DNA from: Chlorobiota bacterium
Lineage (GTDB): Bacteria > Bacteroidota > Bacteroidia > Flavobacteriales > Flavobacteriaceae
NCBI GenBank assembly: GCA_013151975.1
Contig: JAADHG010000303.1
Coordinates: forward strand, 1 to 20,509
DNA: 20,509 nt
Reading direction: 5' to 3'
The notes below the pieces were generated by a model. The model ran no database searches. It was not told the origin of the DNA and worked only from the letters and a program-made list of their open reading frames with translations. Numbering within the stretch: the first letter of the stretch is position 1; every line of letters begins with the position of its first letter. Both the position numbers and the translations under genes were made by a program. Positions 7,087 to 15,143 of this stretch are shown here, piece by piece.

Positions 7087-8395
7087 AATCTATCCTCTCA
7101 ATCTTCGCACCAATAGCACGTAAGCGCTCATCTATACATTCGTAGCCACGATCTATTTGTTCAATATTATGAATAATTGAAGTCCCTTCGGCAGATAAAG
7201 CCGCAATAAGTAACGAAATACCTGCTCTAATATCAGGCGAAGTCATTGTTGTTGCTTTTAACTGTGATTTAAAATCATGACCTATAACCGTTGCACGATG
7301 TGGATCGCATAAAATGATTTTTGCGCCCATGTCAATCAATTTATCTACAAAAAATAAGCGACTTTCAAACATTTTTTGATGTACTAACACTTCTCCTTTT
7401 GCTTGGGTTGCTACCACCAAAACGATACTCAATAAATCTGGTGTAAACCCAGGCCAAGGTGCATCTGCAATTGTAAGTATAGAACCATCAATATAGTTTT
7501 GTATTTCGTAGCCATTGGTATGCTCTGGCACAAAAATATCGTCTCCTTTCTGTTCTACAGTAATCCCTAATTTTCTAAATACATTGGGGATTTGTCCTAA
7601 ATCTTTCCAGCTTACATTTTTAATTGTAAGTGCACTTTTAGTCATAGCTGCCAATCCAATCCAACTTCCAATTTCAATCATATCTGGAAGCATGGTATGC
7701 TCAGTTCCACCTAAACTTTCAACACCTTCAATAGTTAACAAATTAGACCCGATACCAGTTATTTTTGCACCCATTCTATTCAGCATTTTACATAACTGCT
7801 GTAAATAAGGCTCACAAGCTGCATTGTAAATTGTAGTAACGCCTTTAGCCAAAACCGCCGCCATAACAATGTTAGCAGTTCCCGTTACTGAAGCTTCATC
7901 GAGCAACATATCTGTTCCTTTAAGTCGCTTGGCTTCAACACCATAAAAATAATCTTCAGGATTATAACGAAAGGTAGCTCCTAGTTTAATAAAACCTTCA
8001 AAATGCGTATCTATACGACGTCTCCCTATTTTATCACCTCCAGGTTTTGGAATATAGCCTTTACCAAAACGTGCCAGTAATGGACCAACAATCATTATAG
8101 AACCTCTTAATCCTCGTGCATCTTTTTTAAATTCAGCCGATTCTAAATATGCCATATTTACCGCATCAGCTTGAAAACTATACGAACCATGAGATTCCTT
8201 AGTAACTTTTACACCCAACTTTCCTAAGAGTGTAATAAGCTTATTAACATCAATGATATCTGGAATATTTTGAATGGTAATTTTCTCAGGCGTTAAAAGA
8301 ACAGCACATAAAATTTGAAGCGCTTCATTCTTGGCTCCTTGTGGCTGAATTTCGCCTTTGAGTTTGTGGCCTCCTTCAATTCTAAATGTTTTCAC
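7085..8395 (-). CDS. murA: UDP-N-acetylglucosamine 1-carboxyvinyltransferase (MurA), Asp variant
   Basis: MurA transfers enolpyruvate from PEP to UDP-GlcNAc, the first committed step of peptidoglycan synthesis in the cytoplasm. The 436-residue protein has the expected length and motifs: QGAKNEALQIL with Lys22, DARGLRGSIMIVGPLLARFGKG, GRRRIDTHFEGF, TGTANIVMAA, MLPDMIEIGSW, and APWPGFTPDLLS near the C terminus. The catalytic loop reads KPGGDKIG, so residue 121 is Asp (GAT, 8033-8035 on the complementary strand) where Escherichia coli has Cys115. Asp at this place is known in other MurA enzymes that are active but not alkylated by fosfomycin. The gene follows the DUF4290 gene after 17 bases, almost certainly one operon, an order conserved in Bacteroidota. 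Confidence 0.97.
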   Translation of the reverse strand: MKTFRIEGGHKLKGEIQPQGAKNEALQILCAVLLTPEKITIQNIPDIIDVNKLITLLGKLGVKVTKESHGSYSFQADAVNMAYLESAEFKKDARGLRGSIMIVGPLLARFGKGYIPKPGGDKIGRRRIDTHFEGFIKLGATFRYNPEDYFYGVEAKRLKGTDMLLDEASVTGTANIVMAAVLAKGVTTIYNAACEPYLQQLCKMLNRMGAKITGIGSNLLTIEGVESLGGTEHTMLPDMIEIGSWIGLAAMTKSALTIKNVSWKDLGQIPNVFRKLGITVEQKGDDIFVPEHTNGYEIQNYIDGSILTIADAPWPGFTPDLLSIVLVVATQAKGEVLVHQKMFESRLFFVDKLIDMGAKIILCDPHRATVIGHDFKSQLKATTMTSPDIRAGISLLIAALSAEGTSIIHNIEQIDRGYECIDERLRAIGAKIERID

Positions 8396-8412
8396 TAAAA
8401 ATTAAGATAGAA

Positions 8413-9057
8413 TTAGTAACGTTTGCGGTTACGATTATTATTGTTATGTTTTTTGTACGTTTTCTTTGGGTTATTAAACTTTCTTTTAGAACGCATTAAA
8501 CTCGTAGAATCGCTCAAGTCTTCTTCACTTTCTCTAAGGTTAATCTTGCCGTCAGATAATTCAAATAAATGATTATAAATAACATCATCCTCAACCGTAT
8601 CTTTATTCCAGTTTAAAAAGCACTTTTTCATATGATTTGCAATAGTGTAAACTAAAGCCTCTTTCATTTCTCCATCTTCCCAAGTGTTTGCAACATCTAT
8701 CATGGTTTTAATATTATTGCCATAAAAACGATACTTAGGGTAATTTTGAGGGTATTTTAATGGTTCTGGGCAAGCTTCTAATACTTCCCTTGATGGTATA
8801 TCATAAGGCGAATCGGCATCCAATTTAAAATCGGACATGATAAAAAGTTGATCCCATAACTTATGCTGAAAATCTGGTACATCTCTTAAATGTGGCTGTA
8901 GATTACCCATTACGGAAATAATAGCCTTTGCCAGTTTATTACGCTCTTCTTTGGTTTCACGCGAGGTTGCGTAATTAATCATTTTTTGCATATGTCTTCC
9001 ATACTCTGGAATGATTAAATGCTCTCGCTCTGTGTTATACTCTAATTGATCTATCAA
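8413..9057 (-). CDS. DUF4290 domain protein
   Basis: The 214-residue cytoplasmic protein matches DUF4290, a Bacteroidota family usually encoded just upstream of murA, as here. The conserved start (LEYNTEREHLIIPEYGRHMQ) and the stretch PHLRDVPDFQHKLWDQLFIMSDF are visible. The first 160 or so residues look helical. The tail (about 185-214) is strongly basic and asparagine-rich (KKTYKKHNNNNRNRKRY), probably disordered, and could bind nucleic acid or an acidic surface. No biochemical function is established for the family. Linkage to murA suggests a tie to cell-wall growth, but that is inference from gene order. Confidence 0.92.
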   Translation of the reverse strand: MIDQLEYNTEREHLIIPEYGRHMQKMINYATSRETKEERNKLAKAIISVMGNLQPHLRDVPDFQHKLWDQLFIMSDFKLDADSPYDIPSREVLEACPEPLKYPQNYPKYRFYGNNIKTMIDVANTWEDGEMKEALVYTIANHMKKCFLNWNKDTVEDDVIYNHLFELSDGKINLRESEEDLSDSTSLMRSKRKFNNPKKTYKKHNNNNRNRKRY

Positions 9058-9111
9058 AATAAATTATTATGTGTAGAATTAATTGTTTTTTATGAAGCTT
9101 TCAACAATGCG

Positions 9112-9119
9112 CAAAAATA
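9112..9119 (-). promoter_or_regulatory. Possible -7 promoter element for the DUF4290-murA operon
   Basis: On the minus strand TATTTTTG matches the Bacteroidota -7 consensus TAnnTTTG, about 55 bases upstream of the DUF4290 start. The expected -33 TTTG is not clear (TTAG at 17 bases), so this is tentative. Confidence 0.35.
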
Positions 9120-9194
9120 CAAAAAAATAAACAATACTAAGAGGTTTTAGTATATTTTTGAGCTGCACGATTATAAATTCTTCGCCTTTAATAT

Positions 9195-9488
9195 CTATAA
9201 CGAAATTACGCCTTCAATAGTACTTGTTACTTCTATATACTTTGCAATGACTGCTTCTGGATTTTTCATAACCACATTAATAGAAATACTGGTGTACTTT
9301 CCATTTTTAGATTCAATAGTTTTAATGACTGCTCCTAAATTGTCAAAAACAACTTCTATCTCAGCAATTTTTTTTACATCAGACTTTAAAATAAACTTAT
9401 ATAGATATTCTGAAGGCCATTCAGTAGTTTCTAATAGTTGTGTTTTTAACTTTTTATAAAATTCTTCTGCATTAGCTTTATCGCTCAT
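9195..9488 (-). CDS. DUF493 family protein (YbeD-like)
   Basis: The 97-residue protein matches DUF493, a small ferredoxin-like alpha/beta fold related to E. coli YbeD. Visible features are the N-terminal FYKKLKTQLLETTEWPSEYLYKFI, the central strand and turn, and the pattern GKYTSISINVVMKNPEAVIAKY. The family is thought to have a regulatory, ACT-like fold; no ligand is established. There is no export signal. The gene lies 137 bases upstream of the DUF4290 gene on the same strand and may feed into that operon. It has a good promoter of its own and is divergent from the AAA ATPase gene. Confidence 0.9.
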   Translation of the reverse strand: MSDKANAEEFYKKLKTQLLETTEWPSEYLYKFILKSDVKKIAEIEVVFDNLGAVIKTIESKNGKYTSISINVVMKNPEAVIAKYIEVTSTIEGVISL

Positions 9489-9508
9489 AATTCTTGTTTA
9501 TAGAATTG

Positions 9509-9539
9509 CAAATATAATTTTTTAGTTAGAAGTTAGAAA
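9509..9539 (-). promoter_or_regulatory. Promoter of the DUF493 gene
   Basis: On the minus strand TTTC (9536-9539) is followed after 19 bases by TATATTTG (9509-9516), an exact match to the Bacteroidota -7 consensus TAnnTTTG with ideal spacing. The start codon is about 20 bases downstream. Confidence 0.6.
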
Positions 9540-9551
9540 CCAGAAGCCAGA
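9524..9551. repeat. Tandem heptamer repeat, four units
   Basis: Four consecutive 7-base units, AGTTAGA, AGTTAGA, AACCAGA and AGCCAGA, lie at 9524-9551. The array overlaps the -33 position of the DUF493 promoter. Confidence 0.65.
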
Positions 9552-9633
9552 AGTTTAACACTTGATTTCTTTTCAAATTTATCTATTTTGATAAAAATCT
9601 TGGGTATTCAAAAATTCATACTAAATATTTTAA

Positions 9634-9657
9634 ACTGAATACTGCACACTGAATACT
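9634..9657. repeat. Short direct repeat ACTGAATACT, two copies
   Basis: ACTGAATACT occurs at 9634-9643 and again at 9648-9657, separated by GCAC. The repeat lies in the spacer upstream of the AAA ATPase gene. Apart from this and the heptamer array, the 210-base divergent spacer holds nothing that I recognise. Confidence 0.6.
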
Positions 9658-9707
9658 TTGTTATTCCCTTTTTAATTACGATTTTTACAGCTAAAACCTT
9701 GCCAATT

Positions 9708-10250
9708 TTGAGTACAAAAAGAATTGTTATAACTGGAGGTCCTGGAACAGGCAAAACATCTATTATTAACGAACTAATTAGACGAGATATTTCATGCTTA
9801 GAAGAAATTTCTCGTCAGGTAACTTTAGATGCCAGAAATAATGGTGTTGAGCAGCTCTTTTTAACTAAGCCTTTATTATTTAGTGAACTTTTATTAAAAG
9901 GACGCAAGGTGCAATTTATGGAGGCTGATAAAATAGAAACAGATTATGTGTTTTTAGACAGAGGCATTCCAGATGTTGTAGCGTATATGGATTATATTGG
10001 TGATAATTACCCAGAACTATTTACCGAAGCTTGCCAAACTAATATTTATGATTACGTCTTTATTTTAGCGCCTTGGCAAGAGATTTTTATTAGTGATGCT
10101 GAACGCTATGAAAACTATGAACAAGCGGTTGAGATTCATCATCATTTAGTAAATACATATACCAAGTACAACTATAAACTTATTAATGTTCCTTTTAATT
10201 CTATTAAAGCGCGCACAAATTATATTTTAAATATTGTTGAAAACACCTAA
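9708..10250 (+). CDS. AAA family ATPase (AAA_28-type P-loop NTPase)
   Basis: The protein has a Walker A motif almost at its N terminus (ITGGPGTGKTS), followed by CLEEISRQV, YVFLDRGIPDVVAYMDY with a Walker B-like acidic strand, and a nucleoside-kinase-like C-terminal part. This matches the AAA_28 group of small P-loop NTPases. The substrate is unknown; some relatives phosphorylate small metabolites. There is no ATG before the P-loop. I chose the TTG at 9708 (SMET-free start reading M-STKRIVITGG). Another TTG at 9699 adds three residues. The stop overlaps the ATG of the recQ-type gene by one base (TAATG), so translation is probably coupled. Confidence 0.85.
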   Translation: MSTKRIVITGGPGTGKTSIINELIRRDISCLEEISRQVTLDARNNGVEQLFLTKPLLFSELLLKGRKVQFMEADKIETDYVFLDRGIPDVVAYMDYIGDNYPELFTEACQTNIYDYVFILAPWQEIFISDAERYENYEQAVEIHHHLVNTYTKYNYKLINVPFNSIKARTNYILNIVENT

Positions 10251-12151
10251 TGCAACATCCAATACAAATATTAGAACGTTATTGGAACTTTACCAGTTTT
10301 AAACCTCTTCAAGAAGACATTATTAACGCTGTTATTGAGGGTGAAGATACTTTTGCATTATTACCTACAGGTGGCGGAAAATCGATGTGCTTTCAAATTC
10401 CAGCTTTAGCCAAAGAAGGTATTTGTATTGTTATATCGCCACTTATTGCTTTAATGAAAACCCAAGTAAGTGCCTTAAAAGACAAAAACATTAAAGCCAT
10501 GGCATTAACAAGTGGTTATAGATATGATACGCTTAGCACCATGCTAGATAATTGTATTTATGGTAATTACAAGTTTTTATATCTGTCGCCAGAACGCCTG
10601 CAACAAGATATTGTTCAAGTCCGAATTAAACAAATGAATGTGAACTTAATTGCTGTTGATGAAGCCCACTGTATCTCACAATGGGGAAATGATTTTAGGC
10701 CTGCATATAAGAACATTACGCTGCTTAGAGAACTTCAACCCAATGCAAATATAATAGCACTTACCGCATCTGCTACACCAAATGTTGTTGACGATATTAT
10801 TAAAGAACTTGATTTTATTAACCCACAGGTATTTAAGCAATCTTTTAAAAGGGATAACTTGGCATATATGGTTTTTGAAACTGAAGACAAGTTTTTTAAA
10901 CTGGAACAAATCCTAAAAAAAAACCCGCAATCATCAATAATATATGCCAGAAGTAGGAAACATACTTTTGAAATCAATACTTATTTAGAAAACAAAGGGT
11001 TTAAAAGTACCTATTATCATGGCGGTTTATCAAATGATGAAAAAGAAAAACATGTAGAAGAATGGTTTAACAATCAAAAACAAATCATGGTGGCCACAAA
11101 TGCTTTTGGAATGGGTATTGATAAGGCCGATGTAAAAACAGTGATACATGTTAATCTACCAGATAGTATTGAAAGTTATTTTCAAGAAGCTGGTCGTGCA
11201 GGTAGAAATGCTGAAAAAGCTTATGCCATCATTTTAAAAAATAAAGGTGATGAGCAACGTGTTAAGAGTCAATTTTTAAGTGTTTTACCCACGGTAGATT
11301 TTATCAAACAAGTGTATAGAAAATTATCTAACTATTTTCAAATCTCTTATGGAGAAGGTGAATTTTCTACATTTGAATTTAATTTTAATGCCTTTTGTAA
11401 AACCTATAAGTTTAATACATTAATTGCTTATAATGCACTTCAAATTCTAGACAGAACGAGTGTTATTAGTTTGTCTCAACAATATCACAACACCTCTTTT
11501 ATATCGTTTATAGTAAGTAATACAGTATTATTCAAATATCTAGAAACAAATCAAGATACAAATCAAGTTGTAAAGTCTATTTTAAGAACTTATGGCGGTA
11601 TTTTTGAACAAGAAGTAAAGATAAATACAGCTGCTATTGCTAGCAAAGTAAATGCCAATGAAGATTTTGTAATACAAACACTTATAAAATTACAAAAAGA
11701 TGCTATAATTACCTTAAAGTTAACAAAAACAGATGCTGAAATTACCTTTATTGAACCTAGAGAAGATGATAAAACCATAAACCGAATTGCACGATCAATT
11801 GAACAACAAAACAAGCTTAAAACCAAACACGTTAAGTCCGTTTTAAATTATGTAAATAATGATACACTTTGTAAAAGCAAACAACTACTCTCCTATTTTG
11901 GAGAAACAAAACTTGAAAATTGCGGTATTTGTTCAGTGTGTATATCTGACACACCACTTTCAAGGACTCAAATAAGAGAAAGTATCGCACATATTAGTGC
12001 TGTATTAAAAGAAAACCCTTTATCTTCCAGAGAGATTATGGCTAAAACAAAAATTAAAGACACACATATTACCTCTATTTTAAAAGAAATGTTAGAGAAA
12101 AATATGATTGAAATAACAAGTACAAATTCATACAAGAATATTAAAAAATAA
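10250..12151 (+). CDS. recQ: RecQ family ATP-dependent DNA helicase
   Basis: This 633-residue protein is a 3'-5' superfamily 2 helicase of the RecQ family, acting in repair and recombination intermediates. Motifs run in order: the region before motif I (FKPLQEDII), Walker A TGGGKS (40-45), DEAH (137-140), SAT (173-175), ATNAFGMGIDK (282-292) and QEAGRAGRN (312-320). A four-cysteine zinc site lies at Cys541, 558, 561 and 564 (YFGE...NCGICSVC). About 190 residues separate the helicase core from the zinc site, and a winged-helix-like segment ends the protein. There is no HRDC domain. This matches the longer RecQ form usual in Bacteroidota rather than classical E. coli RecQ. The gene is second in a three-gene operon. 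Confidence 0.93.
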   Translation: MQHPIQILERYWNFTSFKPLQEDIINAVIEGEDTFALLPTGGGKSMCFQIPALAKEGICIVISPLIALMKTQVSALKDKNIKAMALTSGYRYDTLSTMLDNCIYGNYKFLYLSPERLQQDIVQVRIKQMNVNLIAVDEAHCISQWGNDFRPAYKNITLLRELQPNANIIALTASATPNVVDDIIKELDFINPQVFKQSFKRDNLAYMVFETEDKFFKLEQILKKNPQSSIIYARSRKHTFEINTYLENKGFKSTYYHGGLSNDEKEKHVEEWFNNQKQIMVATNAFGMGIDKADVKTVIHVNLPDSIESYFQEAGRAGRNAEKAYAIILKNKGDEQRVKSQFLSVLPTVDFIKQVYRKLSNYFQISYGEGEFSTFEFNFNAFCKTYKFNTLIAYNALQILDRTSVISLSQQYHNTSFISFIVSNTVLFKYLETNQDTNQVVKSILRTYGGIFEQEVKINTAAIASKVNANEDFVIQTLIKLQKDAIITLKLTKTDAEITFIEPREDDKTINRIARSIEQQNKLKTKHVKSVLNYVNNDTLCKSKQLLSYFGETKLENCGICSVCISDTPLSRTQIRESIAHISAVLKENPLSSREIMAKTKIKDTHITSILKEMLEKNMIEITSTNSYKNIKK

Positions 12152-12153
12152 AC

Positions 12154-13104
12154 GTGAAAAAAGATTTAAGAATTGTATTTATGGGCACTCCAGATTTTGC
12201 AGTGACCATTTTAAAAGCATTAGTTGAGCACAACTACACTATTGTAGGTGTCATTACTGCTCCAGATAAACCTGCTGGTAGAGGACGAAAATTACACGAA
12301 TCGGCGGTTAAAACGTATGCAGTGTCTCAAGGCTTACACATTTTACAACCCACAAATTTAAAGGATGAATCATTTATTGAAGAGCTAAAATCTTTACAGG
12401 CTAACCTTCAAATTGTGGTTGCCTTTAGAATGCTTCCAAAAGTAGTTTGGCAAATGCCAGAGCTTGGTACTTTTAATCTTCATGCATCATTGCTACCAAA
12501 TTACCGTGGCGCTGCTCCAATAAATTGGGCAATAATAAATGGTGAAGATAAAACGGGTGTATCTACTTTTTTTATTGATGAAAAAATAGATACTGGCGCT
12601 ATGATTCTTCAAAAAGAACAAGATATTCTTCCTCATGAAACTGCTGGCGAATTACATGATAAGCTTATGTATTTAGGAAGCAATTTGGTTATTGAAACCG
12701 TAAAACTTATTGAGAAAGGAAATGTAAAAACAATCCCACAACCCAAAAATATTAACATAAAAACGGCGCATAAACTCAATAAAGAAAACTGTTTTATAGA
12801 TTGGAATGATTCCATGAATAATATTTACAATAAAGTAAGAGGCTTAAATCCGTATCCTGCAGCTTGGTGCTTATTAAAAAATAACGGTGAGGAATTAAAT
12901 GTGAAAGTATATCATGTTGAAAAGTGTGAAGCCACACATAATTTGGAGATTGGACAAATAATAACAACTAAAAAAGATATAAAGGTAGCAGTTACAAAAG
13001 GGTTTATATTTTTAACAGAAATCAAGCTACCAGGAAAACGAAAAATGGATATAAAATCGCTTTTAAACGGCTATACTTTTAATGCAAACGCTAAAATGCT
13101 CTAA
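12154..13104 (+). CDS. fmt: Methionyl-tRNA formyltransferase
   Basis: Fmt formylates the methionine on initiator tRNA using 10-formyl-tetrahydrofolate, which allows bacterial translation initiation. The 316-residue length is normal. The N-terminal motif IVFMGTPDFAV, the catalytic NLHASLLPNYRGAAPINWAI (Asn108 and His110) and the downstream Asp146 in IDEKIDTGAM are present, with an OB-like C-terminal domain. Translation starts with GTG, two bases after the stop of recQ, so the genes are coupled. With the TTG-started ATPase upstream, two of the three genes in this operon use a rare start codon. Neighbour order recQ-fmt-HU is common in flavobacteria. Confidence 0.96.
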   Translation: MKKDLRIVFMGTPDFAVTILKALVEHNYTIVGVITAPDKPAGRGRKLHESAVKTYAVSQGLHILQPTNLKDESFIEELKSLQANLQIVVAFRMLPKVVWQMPELGTFNLHASLLPNYRGAAPINWAIINGEDKTGVSTFFIDEKIDTGAMILQKEQDILPHETAGELHDKLMYLGSNLVIETVKLIEKGNVKTIPQPKNINIKTAHKLNKENCFIDWNDSMNNIYNKVRGLNPYPAAWCLLKNNGEELNVKVYHVEKCEATHNLEIGQIITTKKDIKVAVTKGFIFLTEIKLPGKRKMDIKSLLNGYTFNANAKML

Positions 13105-13207
13105 ACCCCTGTCAATGCTGGTATTTTAAATATTAGTTAAAAGCAATACCCTTTATTAACAATTGCCCTAAGTTATCAACAAAAAAGTGAATTTCCCTTG
13201 CTATTAC

Positions 13208-13237
13208 TTGCGTGAATGGATTTTACGTATAATTTTG
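13208..13237 (+). promoter_or_regulatory. Promoter of the HU gene
   Basis: TTG (13208-13210, preceded by C) is followed after 19 bases by TAATTTTG (13230-13237), matching the Bacteroidota consensus TTTG-n19-TAnnTTTG. The HU start codon is 58 bases downstream, leaving a leader of about 50 bases. Confidence 0.72.
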
Positions 13238-13294
13238 TATAAGGATTTAACAAAACTGTAATCCTAAATAATAACAATTTAAAAATTTAATTTT

Positions 13295-13567
13295 ATGAAC
13301 AAAACAGATTTAATCAATGGAATGGCAGAAAATGCTGGTATCACTAAAGCTGCTGCTAAGAAAGCATTAGATGGTTTATTAATTGACATTGAAGGAGCAT
13401 TACAAAAAGGAAAAAGAGTTTCTTTAGTAGGTTTTGGATCTTGGTCAGTTTCTAGAAGAGCTGCAAGAGATGGTAGAAATCCTCAAACAGGAGCAACTAT
13501 AAGAATTAAAGCTAAAAATGTAGTTAAGTTTAAAGCTGGATCAGATTTAAGTAGCGCAGTAAACTAA
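13295..13567 (+). CDS. HU family DNA-binding protein
   Basis: The 90-residue product is a nucleoid-associated HU/IHF-type protein that bends and compacts DNA as a dimer. Features are the helical N-terminal half (MNKTDLINGMAENAGITKA), the core GKRVSLVGFGSWSVSRRAAR, and the beta-arm with the signature GRNPQTGATIRIKAKNVVKF. The length equals that of E. coli HU. It is transcribed from its own promoter and closed by a strong terminator, as expected for an abundant protein. The start ATG is preceded by an A/T-rich leader without a Shine-Dalgarno sequence. Confidence 0.96.
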   Translation: MNKTDLINGMAENAGITKAAAKKALDGLLIDIEGALQKGKRVSLVGFGSWSVSRRAARDGRNPQTGATIRIKAKNVVKFKAGSDLSSAVN

Positions 13568-13586
13568 AATTATACATAAAGTATTT

Positions 13587-13619
13587 AAAAAAGACTCGTT
13601 AAATAACGGGTCTTTTTTT
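13587..13619 (+). terminator. Strong intrinsic terminator after HU
   Basis: GACTCGTT (13593-13600) pairs with AACGGGTC (13605-13612), with one G-U pair and a 4-base loop. The stem is extended by an A-run on the left and seven T on the right. Confidence 0.85.
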
Positions 13620-13689
13620 ATACATTAAAATAATAATGTTGCTTTTTAAACAAATATGTATTAGATTTAAGTGTGAAAAACAAGAGACT

Positions 13690-14250
13690 ATGGTTAATCT
13701 ACATCCCAAAAAAGGCCATTTACTCATAGCCGAACCTTCAATACTTGGAGACCTCTCCTTCAATAGATCTGTGATTTTACTTGCCGACCATAATGAAGAA
13801 GGTTCTATAGGTTTTATTTTAAACAAACCTCTTGATTATACTATCAATGACTTAATTCCAGAAATTGAAGCCTCTTTAAAAATTTACAATGGCGGTCCAG
13901 TTGAGCAAGACAATCTTTATTTTATCCATAAAATACCAAACTCAATTCCTAATAGTATTGAAATTTCTCATGGTATATTTTGGGGAGGAGACTTTAATAC
14001 CGTTAAGGAGTTAATTAATAACGGAGAGTTAAATAATAATGATATTCGTTTCTTTTTAGGATATACAGGTTGGGAAGCTGACCAGCTTGTTAGTGAATTA
14101 ATCTCTAATACTTGGATTATTACTAAAAATATCTATGCTGATTCTATTATAGAAAAGAGTGACATTACATTTTGGAAAGAAAAAATGTTAGAATTAGGTG
14201 GCGAATATAGCATCTGGTCTAATGCTCCAGATGATCCCTCATATAATTAA
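13690..14250 (+). CDS. YqgE/AlgH family protein
   Basis: The 186-residue protein matches YqgE/AlgH. Visible signatures are KGHLLIAEPSILGDLSFNRSV, GSIGFILNKPL, YNGGPVEQDNLYFIHK, FWGGDFNTVKELI and the C-terminal FFLGYTGWEADQLVSEL. The fold is known but the function is not well established; AlgH is linked to gene regulation in pseudomonads. The reading frame extends 18 codons upstream, but the ATG at 13690 gives the usual family length and start (MVNLHPKKGHLL), so I chose it. The gene ends tail-to-tail with the aminotransferase gene; the two stop codons overlap. Confidence 0.92.
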   Translation: MVNLHPKKGHLLIAEPSILGDLSFNRSVILLADHNEEGSIGFILNKPLDYTINDLIPEIEASLKIYNGGPVEQDNLYFIHKIPNSIPNSIEISHGIFWGGDFNTVKELINNGELNNNDIRFFLGYTGWEADQLVSELISNTWIITKNIYADSIIEKSDITFWKEKMLELGGEYSIWSNAPDDPSYN

Positions 14251-15092
14251 GTTAATCTTACCTTTACATTTAATTTTGCCAAAATATTTTTAGACACTTC
14301 AGTATTAAATACTCTTTTTCTATAATGAGTAATAGGTTGTATTCCTGTTATAGTATTGGTTAAAAACAATTCATCTGCTTTTTGAAGTTCAAAAGGTGAG
14401 ATAGATACTTCTTCAAACGAAAACTCAGGCATTAATTTAATAATATCAATAATTTGTTTTCGCATTACACCTTTTATGCAACCATCGTAAAGAGGAACTG
14501 TTTTTATGGTAGTTCCTTTAACTAAAAAAATATTGGCATTTAATGCTTCAACTACACTTTTATTAGTGTTTAAAATCAAACAATTATTCAAATTATTTTC
14601 TTTTGCGTATATGCTTCCAACTACATTAATAAGCCTATTGTTGCTCTTTAACGTCGACAATAAACTTGGTGCGATATAATAATCTTTAAAAAGATCTACT
14701 CTATATTCTGAATCGTTACATACATAAAAATCGATTTCTAAAACCTTAGTAGAAATTAAAAAATCTACATCGTTAGTTATCGGATTAAATAAACCGCCTT
14801 CTTTACGCCAAACCTGTAATTTTGCACGAACAGTAACGTGTGACTGATTATTTGCTGCTATAAGTTTTAGTAATTCTGTTTCCAGAAATTCTAAGGTAAA
14901 ATACATAGGGATTTCCATACGTAAAATACGCATAGAAGCCATTAACCTAAAATAATGATCTTCTAAAAAGAATACCTTATTATGAGAGATTTTTATAGTT
15001 TCAAAAACAGTATCTCCATAAGCAAATCCTCTATTATAAATAGATAGTGAAGCGTCTTCTTTATTTAAAATATGTCCGTTAGAATTAACCAT
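14247..15092 (-). CDS. PLP-dependent aminotransferase class IV (PabC/BCAT-like)
   Basis: This is a fold-type IV PLP enzyme, the group that includes branched-chain aminotransferase, D-amino-acid aminotransferase and aminodeoxychorismate lyase. The conserved NRGFAYGDTVFETIKI is at residues about 20-35. The likely PLP lysine is Lys149 in TLKSNNRLINV. The cofactor-phosphate region reads GCIKGVMRKQIIDI, and EALNANIFLVKG precedes it. The LKS..NRL spacing resembles PabC more than BCAT, but I would not name the substrate. The frame can be extended nine codons upstream. I chose the start MVNSNGHILN because the extension would run through a hairpin terminator. That terminator ends directly at this start codon. 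Confidence 0.88.
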   Translation of the reverse strand: MVNSNGHILNKEDASLSIYNRGFAYGDTVFETIKISHNKVFFLEDHYFRLMASMRILRMEIPMYFTLEFLETELLKLIAANNQSHVTVRAKLQVWRKEGGLFNPITNDVDFLISTKVLEIDFYVCNDSEYRVDLFKDYYIAPSLLSTLKSNNRLINVVGSIYAKENNLNNCLILNTNKSVVEALNANIFLVKGTTIKTVPLYDGCIKGVMRKQIIDIIKLMPEFSFEEVSISPFELQKADELFLTNTITGIQPITHYRKRVFNTEVSKNILAKLNVKVRLT

Positions 15093-15116
15093 AAAAAATC
15101 CCGAATAAAATCGGGA
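15093..15116 (-). terminator. Intrinsic terminator abutting the aminotransferase start codon
   Basis: On the minus strand TCCCGA, a 6-base loop and TCGGGA form a perfect 6-bp stem (15099-15104 with 15111-15116). A run of six T follows, ending exactly before the ATG of the aminotransferase gene. It follows the START-like gene by about 28 bases. Confidence 0.65.
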
Positions 15117-15143
15117 CAAATATAATTTAAATAAAGAAATTAT

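Noticed and set aside
13636..13689. Upstream start for the YqgE protein
   Set aside because: The extra 18 residues do not fit the family start or length, and the ATG at 13690 does.
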